Shown here: in pieces, positions 55,679 to 64,000 of the stretch | Position numbering within the stretch: position 1 is the stretch's first letter | How the letters are laid out: each line of letters opens with the position of its first letter | DNA from: Gyromitra esculenta | Lineage: Eukaryota; Ascomycota; Pezizomycetes; Pezizales; Discinaceae | Assembly (NCBI GenBank): GCA_038503075.1 | Contig: JBCAML010000006.1 | Coordinates: 1,302,001 to 1,366,000, forward strand | Length of the DNA: 64,000 bases | Direction: 5' to 3' | Position numbers and translations under genes: made by a program | The notes under the pieces: model-generated | Database searches by the model: none | What the model was told of the DNA's origin: nothing | The model's input: the letters and a program-made list of their open reading frames with translations, nothing else

Positions 55679-58600
55679 TGGTGCTACGCGGTCCCCAATT
55701 TCCTGATTAGTATGGTGGTTGAGGCCACGTGAAGCTGCAGTATAGATTATTACTACAGGATACGTATGTATATTACTACCATTCCAATAGTGACGTTGGT
55801 CGGTCTGATATGTATCCGAGGCGGTTATGTTACTTAGATACACGTATTTTCGTGGAATTATAGCTGTGGGCGAGTATATTACTCCCGAATCGAGCTTTAG
55901 AGGTTTCTGGAGCATATAGAGATCTATAAGCCTTCTGTCCAAGGGATGTTGAGCCCACGGAAGCTTAGGTACACGATAGCGTCCTTAAATTCAGATCAAG
56001 AGACGAAGTGGGTCATTGCTGATCACTCGATTAACCTTGCCTCGAGGTGTTGGAATCGCAGGGACGAACGGGGCCGATTGCTTGACGATCTACATGCTGG
56101 CAGCACGCCTGTCTATATACCCGTATAATTGGCCGCAAAAACCTCCCGGGTGTCTGTGGGCTCGGGCCTATGTCTTTCACTAATTTCTTTCTCCAAGCCT
56201 TCTCCGAAGTCACTACCGCAGAGCCCCCATATTAGGAAGTTTCTCCAGCACGAGGCCCCCATCTCGGTTTAAACTGTCAATAACCGCAAAGGCCCGAACT
56301 TAATTAAGAAAGGATGAGGAGCTACATAAGTAAATCTGCTAAAATTACTTATTTCAGCCAGGTGGATCGGAAAACGGGTCTCGTAGCAAGTTGTAGACCT
56401 CTTTCACCACCATTGGCTGGCCTCACATCTTAGACACGCCTTGTTGCAAAGCTTCGGACTGGTGAGATATGCAGATTCCTCGCCTTCCGAGTTGGGGTGT
56501 TGCGAAGTTGCGTTGCCGTTAGAGAAACGAATGAAATCTAATAAAGCTGCTGAAGCAAGACGACCAAGTCACCGCGTATAGTTCCCAGCTCTAGAAAGCA
56601 GATAATCCGCGTCACAGGTAGGAATATCTTACTCTTGCCTGTTTGGTGAATCTGAGACTGGTGTGTCCTTTTTTCTTCTTCCTCCTTGCAATATATAGTC
56701 GATAGTTAAGTCTAATCGCTACACTTTGCGAGCAGATTCGACAGGAACACGACTCCGGAAAGTGTAACTGATAGGAATAAGCAAACTTGCATGCCTTACT
56801 CAGAGAAATCTCGCATAGCAGATTTCGTCGAACATCTATCAGATCTAAAATCTATGTTGTAAGTCTTGCCAATTGAGCTACATCAATCAATGCAGATCGA
56901 AAAAGTCACCATGATGTACGCCGAGACATGGCAATCACATACCGTCTTTCCTCTCATAGATATAACTTTGCAGGAGTTCGATCACTTTGGGTGGTTTTGC
57001 TAGTTCCGCCCTGAGAAATCATACGTTTGATCGCCATATCACATCATTGCCACGTGCACGCAGACCGCGTAGGTGATAGTACTAATATTCAGGATTATGG
57101 TCAACGCCGCGGCAGGGGGACGATCAAGTGAGAAGTGTGACGTTGGCAAGTGACGTCGACTACGAACTGGACTTGTTTACCAGAGGTTTAGCTGGACAGG
57201 TTCTTGCAAAAACGGTTTCGAGGTCTTGGATGAAACTCAGTTAAGTTTCGAGATGTATTGGTAGTGCACAACTACAAAATCTACCACCACACGAAATAAA
57301 CCCAATTCCCGATAAAATAGTGAAATGGATGCCAGTAGTAAGTGAATTAATGCGTATATTTCTTTTATCTGGCCGACTATACGGTCGGAGATATGCTTGT
57401 TGTAGTTTTGTGACGTTGCGTGGATTGGAGATTTTGAAGGGTTAGGGTTGGGTTTCTTATCTTCCAAAATTTAGCAAAAACAGGTGCTTCGCAAGATTGA
57501 AGAACAGATCAAAGCTTTAGTCTTACTTATCGAATCAGAGACATAGCCAGAATACATGTAGCTTCTGCAATCAGCGTAGAGGTTAGCGATGACTCAGAAA
57601 CCCTCACATATAAATACTAACACGCAAGTATGGTACGTGCCTACATCTAGTCATAAAATGGATTGGGAAAATAGTAAGTAAGATCTATATGTTCTGGACT
57701 ATTTTATATATAGGTTGACCAACTGACAAATGATGCCACTCTGCAAATGGCACTTAACCCATCCACTACCAACTGGGGCTTCGCTGCACTCATCAAAACC
57801 CCGAAGTACATGTAGATATATATTTATCTACGCTGAAAAGCCATGAATGTAGTTTTTGAACCAAATCCACCAACGCCCTTCTCTATGCTTTTCTAAAGTA
57901 CTTTTGATGTAGTCTAGTTTTTAAAGGCGTTATGAATTGGGTATATAGATAAACTTTGTTACGCACATGTGCAGTACCAGAAAGCGGGGTGTTCTTGGTA
58001 CCATACTGTTATAAAGTGCAGGAATAAGTCGGGATGACTACCGTATTACCTCTGAGAGCTCCATAGCACTACTGATTTACTCCTGCATTCATGAGAATGA
58101 TGTACGAATACCGTACCAATTTCACACACCTTCCCGGTGCTATAGTCATACTAATACAAGTGTCCTCCGTACGCGTACCAACCTACCTTACAGAAAAGGG
58201 CTCTAATTAGCAACACTCCAAACCTCTGTTTTACCCCAGCATATATAAAGTTTCAACTTCATGACTACATATATGCATCTCTCCTACCCCAAACCGAAGC
58301 CCACCAGACAAAATCGCCACGCACGTGACTTCGTCATAATCCCTTGCCAAGGGTTTCCTTTCAAACCCGAATTTCACGCAAAATAATCATTGATTGATGA
58401 GTCTAAGTATTAAGCCTGAACAGAAACTGCAGTGTTTCCATAGCAAGGACGAGATAATTACCGTCTCATCCCCACTTCTTATTTCCATTTTTTTTTCTTT
58501 GTCGTAAATATAATCGTAACACTCCTTAGCGTGTGCTTAATGACCGAAAAAAAAAAGAAAAAGAAAAAGAAAAAAAAACTATCGAACTTGCCCCGTATTT

Positions 58601-59333
58601 CCTTTCCCCGGTTCCCTCGTATCCCCCCCAAAACCCCATGGTATTTTTAAACATTGTAGAAGAAATAGAAAGGAAAAGGAAAAGAAAAGAAAAAGAGATC
58701 ATCAAACAATGACTTCACAACGTACACCGCCATTCCCATTCCCCACCTGTAGCCCCGGGTCCATTCTCCCTGTTGAATACCGATCCAACGAATTTGAATC
58801 CTGATCATTTCCATCCCCTTACATATATCCCGTACTATCCCATACCAGTAACCCCCCACCCCACCCCCAAATCCCACTCTTATTCGTAACCTCATGGAAA
58901 AAAAAGGAGATCGCAAAGAAAACACAAAATAGTGTAATAGAGAGGAGTTAAAAAGAGCAACAACCCTCATCATATGCAACAACGCCCGCCAAAAATAAAA
59001 ATAAAAAAAACCTAAAGAAATAAAAAAGAAATAATGATCGAACGAATGAGAGAGTTCAACAAATAACAAGTTCCAATAGCGAAAAAAAAAAAAAAAAAAA
59101 GGGAAAAAACTAACAAATCATATCTTTTACCTTCATCTTCCCGCCTGGTATATCGATACACGTAGCAGACCTCCCCCCCGGTCTAGGCAGCTACCCCCCA
59201 AACAAAATTTTAAAAACGGTTTAAACCTTCTCTTTTTCCCCTCCGCTCTAGCTAGCATTCTAGCGTTATTAAGATATATATCCCATTTTACAACCCAACA
59301 ACAAACGAAAAAAAAAAAAAGTTTGCTTCCAGT

Positions 59334-62045
59334 CTATCCATGGTATCCATATCCAGCTCTAGGACTTCTCGCATAGTATCCCGGACTCGGTGGGATCGCC
59401 TCCTCTCTAGCCAATGGTGGTGTCGGTGCCGGTGGTGGTGCGGTAGGCGGGAATTCAGCTTCTTCCTCCTCTTCCGCACCTGGTCCTGGCAATGTTGTTT
59501 CTGACGGGCTAGTCCAGTACTCTGATACCTTCTCCCGACTATCTTCGGGTCCTGCGGCCATACTCGCTTTCTTGAACCAGCTCTCTGCTGCGCCTTCCGG
59601 TGGACCTTCTTCCTCGAGGGTGGACCCGGCGCCTTCGCCTGGTGGCGGGGTGGGTGCTGGGGGTGGTGCGAATGGGACGTGGGGTGGATGGGGTGCTGAG
59701 TGGAACATACCGGGGATGCTACGGCGGAGGCTGCTGAAGAAGACGTTGCGGCCGGCGATCATGCCGGTTGGTAATTTCCTGACGGGGGAAGGGATAAGTG
59801 CTTTATCGGCATCTGTTTTTGAAGCTGATTTCTTTACAGTAGCTTCTTGCTCCTCTTGCTCCTCCTTCTTTACGGCCTCTACGGCACGGTAGTAGCCGGC
59901 TAGGTTCGGGTCCACCCACGGTTCGGAAGCGCTGCTGATCTCGGAGGCAGATGCCTCGTCTTCGGTCTCGGATTGTTCGTGCTTCATCTTTTCTAGCGCG
60001 AGTTTCCGTTTCTGGGCTTCGGCTTGGCGGTAGTATGCTGTGAGGTTAGCTGTGTCGACGCCGGGAGCTTTGGGCTTGACGGGAGTGGATGGAGCTGGTC
60101 CGGTAGTGGCTTCGCGCCGCTTTGCGGCTGCTGCGTTACGGTAGTAGGCGCCAATATTAGGGTCCGCTCCAGGCATGCCGTCCCAGGGCCCGGCACGCTT
60201 CGCGGCCGGGTTCGGGGAGTCCATGATTGCTTTGACAGGTCTGGGGGTTGTGTCCTGGGGAGCAGAGTAACGGTAGTAGTGGGGTTTTCTACTTGATAAC
60301 TCGGGGACGCTGGCTTCGGGAGTGGGGGCCCGTGGGGGTTCTCTACGGAAGTAGTTTGAGGACTTGGATGTAGAGCCTGAAACGGCTGAAGATGCTGAGA
60401 CTAGTGAGGATTTGGAGGAGCCTGGGGAGTTCGCAGCATTGGGCGTATATGAGATTTGTTGAGCTACCGGGGTGTGTTGTTCCTGCGCTATGACAATCGA
60501 TACTCCTGATCCTGATGCCGATGACGATGAGGAAGATACCGTGGATATCGATGATATCGACGACTGGTGCGACAATGAAGGTGAACCTCTGCCCCTAAGA
60601 GGAACCCCACGTATTGAGGATGCTGGCGAAGCATCGAAGGGATCTTCGTACTGCTTTAGAGCCGGGGGAGCTGGGGGAGGGCGAACAGTAGCTGACGAAG
60701 CCGGCGGAGGTGCAGCACGGCGTATCATTGTAGGAGGGGGCAGTGATTGGGGAGAGATTTTGACAGGGGTCATACTGGCCGTTGTAACTTGATAACGGCT
60801 TATGGGTTGATATGCCAATTGATCCTTGGTGGGATATACCAAAGTTGCCATGATTGGATATGTTGGGATCGCCGCCGGGGGGGCCACAGTTTTGGGCGGC
60901 GATACATTCACCACCGGGGGTTTAGGGGCGAGTACCAGCGGAGGGGGCGGAGGTTGGACTTGGAGTTGAGGTATTGGTTTCGGCTTTTCCGGGGTTGGTG
61001 CAGCTACTGCTATTGTCGGAATCTGCGATTGTCGAGACTCAATTTCCTTGACCCGTTCGACCTTTGCCTTGGAAGTTGGGGTAGGAGTTCGAGAGTTCTC
61101 CAGAGATATTCCCAGGCCGATAGGCCCAGCGACCAGAGTTGTAGCTCTGCTGCTGCCACTGCTTGGTCTGGATCTCTCCCTCTTCATATCTTCAGATTCG
61201 CTCTTCCTCGATTCGCTCTTGCTCCTGCTGCTCCCGCTCTCACTCCCGCTGCCTCTTCGACTGCTTCCAGATCGAATGACCATCAGCCCTGATACCGTTC
61301 CCCCGCCTGGTAACGGTGCTCTCAGCGAGATAATCCTGTCCCTCTCGTCCATCTCGTCCGGCTTCTTCTTCTTCCTCTCCTTCCTCTGCGTCCTTTCTGA
61401 AAGTGCAGCCTGTGGGGCTCTCGGGGTGGGTGCAGCTGTTTGTTGAACGATAGGAGTCTCCACTCGTTTCCGCCGTGACGTTGACTGTGATGCGGAGAGT
61501 GTTGGTGGTTGTGATTGCTTCTTCGACGGACTGCGGCTCGGCCTCTCCGACCTCGTTGAAAACGCCGGCGACCGCGGGGTCCCGACCTGGGGGGTCCCAG
61601 GAGCCAACCGTGTCGCATCCCGCGGGGCTCCTCCCCGCGTCGACGGCCTCCTACTTGGCACCGAGCCCGCAACGCTCCCCCCGCCACCCCCGCCACCTCC
61701 GCCTCCGCCCCCAACCACACTACTTGCTCTCGACGACTTCCTTGTCGACGGCTTCCTCGACGGGGGCGCGGAATACCGCAACCCCGACTGTTGCGGCCGC
61801 GCATTCCCCGTTACTATACGGCTCGATGGCAAATCGCTCTCCGTCGACGCATTATTCGAATCCCGCCGCCGATGTCTCCGGGAAGGGGCCTGTGGCGCCC
61901 TGTTCGACGACGCGCCCGAGGAGGAGGACGAAGACGACGAAGGTGGTGATTTTCCTCTGGCTGCGGGAGGAGGACCGCGGGAGATGGGGGGCAGGCACAT
62001 GGTGGTCGGAGAGCGCGGACGGGGTGCATCCAGACAAAACTTCAC
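59334..62045 (-). CDS. Disordered Ser/Pro-rich protein with repeated YYR motifs
   Basis: Intronless, 903 aa; Met16 (near 62000, MCLPPISRGPPPAA) is an alternative start. Mostly low-complexity: Ser runs, Arg/Ser-rich basic stretches, poly-Gly (about residue 115), and Pro-rich segments (PPPPPLVLAPKPPVVNVSPP). In the C-terminal half a motif recurs: PNIGAYYRNAAAAKRRE, TANLTAYYRQAEAQKRK and PNLAGYYRAVEAVKKEE, about 40-60 residues apart, with a related KPHYYRYSAP before them and SPGYYARSPRAGYGYHG at the end. The repeats are amphipathic Tyr/Arg/Ala helices in an acidic or disordered setting. I do not recognise a family. It may be a cytoskeletal, septal or signalling scaffold, but that is a guess. No transmembrane span or signal peptide. 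Confidence 0.78.
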   Translation of the reverse strand: MKFCLDAPRPRSPTTMCLPPISRGPPPAARGKSPPSSSSSSSSGASSNRAPQAPSRRHRRRDSNNASTESDLPSSRIVTGNARPQQSGLRYSAPPSRKPSTRKSSRASSVVGGGGGGGGGGGGSVAGSVPSRRPSTRGGAPRDATRLAPGTPQVGTPRSPAFSTRSERPSRSPSKKQSQPPTLSASQSTSRRKRVETPIVQQTAAPTPRAPQAALSERTQRKERKKKKPDEMDERDRIISLRAPLPGGGTVSGLMVIRSGSSRRGSGSESGSSRSKSESRKSESEDMKRERSRPSSGSSRATTLVAGPIGLGISLENSRTPTPTSKAKVERVKEIESRQSQIPTIAVAAPTPEKPKPIPQLQVQPPPPPLVLAPKPPVVNVSPPKTVAPPAAIPTYPIMATLVYPTKDQLAYQPISRYQVTTASMTPVKISPQSLPPPTMIRRAAPPPASSATVRPPPAPPALKQYEDPFDASPASSIRGVPLRGRGSPSLSHQSSISSISTVSSSSSSASGSGVSIVIAQEQHTPVAQQISYTPNAANSPGSSKSSLVSASSAVSGSTSKSSNYFRREPPRAPTPEASVPELSSRKPHYYRYSAPQDTTPRPVKAIMDSPNPAAKRAGPWDGMPGADPNIGAYYRNAAAAKRREATTGPAPSTPVKPKAPGVDTANLTAYYRQAEAQKRKLALEKMKHEQSETEDEASASEISSASEPWVDPNLAGYYRAVEAVKKEEQEEQEATVKKSASKTDADKALIPSPVRKLPTGMIAGRNVFFSSLRRSIPGMFHSAPHPPHVPFAPPPAPTPPPGEGAGSTLEEEGPPEGAAESWFKKASMAAGPEDSREKVSEYWTSPSETTLPGPGAEEEEEAEFPPTAPPPAPTPPLAREEAIPPSPGYYARSPRAGYGYHG

Positions 62046-64000
62046 AGAGACACGCCTTTGGGAATTATTGGACGAAACGGCCAGAGAACTATCTGCCTGT
62101 AGCGATCAACAGTCCTGCTGGATCCGACGAGGGTTGAAGAATGTCAGCTCCGTGAAAGCAAACAGGCACCGACCGTATCGCTCAGATATACGGGAAGCTG
62201 AATAGGAGTAGCTGGGGCTGGGGCTGGGGATCAAGACTAATGGGCATCGTCGATCTGTGTGGAAGGTGCGAAGGTTTCGACCAGCGTGATAGCTAAGGAG
62301 ATGAGTGCAAAGAAAAGAAAAAGTCGCCGTCGCAGGGTTTTACACCCATGAGGGAAACTTGTGTTTGGGGATACACAGGACAGGGCTACGCAGGGGGGAG
62401 TGCGAAAACCACAAGCACTGAGTGGACAGGATTCAGAAAAAACAAAAGAACGGGGATGAGGACAGCCTGGAGGGACAAAAAATAGCTACCGGACTGCGCG
62501 CTGACGATGACGATAAAGGCAACAAGAATAGTACAAGTACTGAGTGACGGACCTTTTGAATTCTCTCTCAAGACGATTGCTGGCCAATACGCTCAAGTCG
62601 TTCCCATGCGGGCAGGTTTCTGCAATAACGATGACCGCCCTGGTCCCCGACCAACCCCCCCTTCGACGGTGGTGTTTCTGGCCCTTTTCTTTTCCTTTCT
62701 GTCTGAGCAGTGTCTCTCTCCGAGAGGTTGGCTCGAAATAAATAGAGTGAAATAAAATAAAAGTGGTTCCTCGGAACACCTGTTCTATTTGCAAGCGTTT
62801 CGCAGGTCGACAGCCGGACAGGCCGAAATGACGGGTGGCTGCTGCTCTAGAGTGCACAAAACTCCTTCCCCCTCCCCAGACAGTACTGCTGGTGCTGTCT
62901 GTTCCCGAGCGACCGGCGGGCGAGCGCTGGTTGCTGTTGCGGGCGTTGGTGGCTTGGTTTCGCTTCCCCGTGGGCCTCTTCTCCGTCTTCCTCCTCCGCA
63001 CTACCGTTGATATTGGAGTCGACGGGAATTTGGGGTGTTTCAGTTCGTGATCCCTCCCAGCAAGAAATGCGCAGCGTTATATCGGGGGACGTCCGAGGGA
63101 GGCCAGGAAACGTTTGGTCGACGGCTAGGTACGTTCTCTACTGGCTGGACATGGACATGGTATGGTGGTCCAGCGGGGTTAGGTGTGCGGGAAGCCTGCG
63201 AATTGGGATGAGGAGTCTAGATGGGCTTGCTGGTTGGACGAGAATGGCAGGCGGAGACTTGGGCTTTGGTTGCTGGGACAATGGATTCAAGGCACTGGAC
63301 AGGAAGGCACAGCGCAGTGCGCAGATGTTGTTTCTATGGGGTATTGATTGGGAATACTGGATGAGCGAGGGAGTTTTGGCTGATCGAAACAGCAAGATGA
63401 GCAGGCAGCAATCGAGGGGGCTGCGTCTCTGCTCTACTCTCGAACCTGCCCCCCTTTCTGCTGCTTCTCCTCATACCTCAGGTGTCACCGCTGCTGATTG
63501 TGTGGTGAGTTTCCCTCATTCATCATTCCTGGCTTCGTGAGCTGGCAACAAACTGCCTGCCTGCCTGGCCCGTGCACCGCATCGCCGACTGTCATAATGG
63601 CCTCACTGGGGAAAAGAGAATATTACTGTTTCTCTCGCAAGCCAAACCAGCCCAAGAACCACGGCAGACCAGATCTAGAGACAGGCGGACGGACAGCCTT
63701 CTCACCATCTCGCTGAAAGATGGCCGTGGGGAAGCGAAAGTTCCATGGAACCCCATCCAGCCAGGGCTATTCTACCAACTGAGAAAAGCGCCCCTCCTCC
63801 ATCGCGGGGCGCGGGTGGTGATCATGATCGTGACATGATGGAATCAACGGGAGACCTCCTCAGATCCGCCTACACGTATTTTAAACACCTGCGCACCCTT
63901 CTGCATACATAAACCCAACTGAGGTGTTCCATACGTCTAACGCTTCTTCTCCTTCTTCTTCACTTTACGCATTTTGTTTTTTTCTACCCCCGACGGAGAA
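62046..64000. other. Upstream region of the YYR-repeat gene, no further gene seen
   Basis: Nearly 2 kb to the right edge. ORFs on both strands (up to 177 codons) overlap each other and show no domains. A CTTCTT-type pyrimidine tract lies at 63941-63963, possibly the leader of a gene starting beyond the window. Confidence 0.5.

Larger units (their letters stand above)
51574..59333. other. Gene-poor region rich in MITE-like elements (about 7.8 kb)
   Basis: Contains five clear inverted-repeat elements and one or two partial ones, listed separately, within about 3.1 kb (52.6-55.7 kb). The only ORF worth listing is at 51945-52553. The last kilobase (58.4-59.3 kb) carries long A runs and is the 3' flank of the YYR-repeat gene. 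Four TACATGTA copies occur (54504, 55347, 57553, 57807). Confidence 0.55.

Overview
This window is nuclear DNA of a filamentous ascomycete (Pezizomycotina). Almost every conserved gene is cut by short GT-AG introns (about 45-170 nt), and the gene content is fungal: a Zn2Cys6 transcription factor, a DUF3433 membrane protein, and STE23-type insulysin. I cannot place it below subphylum. It has two compartments: a compact gene-rich part (about 0.7-38.6 kb, with one 5-kb gap) and gene-poor, A/T-richer stretches (17.1-22.0, 26.1-28.5, 38.6-50.4, 51.6-59.3 kb) littered with short inverted-repeat elements, microsatellites and ORF debris.

Layout. 0.8-4.9 kb (-): nine-exon insulin-degrading-enzyme/STE23 metallopeptidase with a mitochondrial-type N-terminal extension and an internal start. 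7.1-9.2 kb: two divergently transcribed RNase H-fold proteins that lack catalytic acids. 9.8-17.1 kb: a dense block with complex I subunit NDUFS6 (-), an Mpp6-like exosome cofactor carrying two CCHC zinc knuckles (+), mitochondrial ribosomal protein uS5m (+), a DUF1771-Smr protein (+) and the beta subunit of the mitochondrial processing peptidase (+). 22.0-26.1 kb (+): five-exon DUF3433 membrane protein with an internal duplication. 28.5-29.6 kb (-): NAP/SET-family histone chaperone with a His/Glu/Asp repeat. 30.8-31.7 kb (+): dephospho-CoA kinase with a C-terminal membrane anchor. 32.0-32.6 kb (-): YjbQ-type protein. 33.7-38.6 kb (-): 1,532-residue Zn2Cys6 regulator. 50.4-51.6 kb (-): F-box protein. 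59.3-62.0 kb (-): 903-residue disordered protein with repeated YYR motifs.

In function, mitochondrial genes dominate the 9.8-17.1 kb block (complex I, mitoribosome, presequence processing). CoA synthesis and RNA/chromatin genes are mixed among them. I see no secondary-metabolite cluster, CRISPR array or intact transposase gene. The intron models were built by hand from GT/AG sites. In every multi-exon gene the exon lengths sum to a multiple of three and keep the reading frame open, which supports them strongly.

The most unusual signals are: the Mpp6-zinc-knuckle fusion; the divergent pair of catalytically degenerate RNase H-fold proteins; a palindromic 8-mer TACATGTA present 15 times, always outside predicted exons; a set of at least nine short inverted-repeat (MITE-like) elements, two of which have a directly repeated motif inside each terminal repeat; and the YYR-repeat protein.
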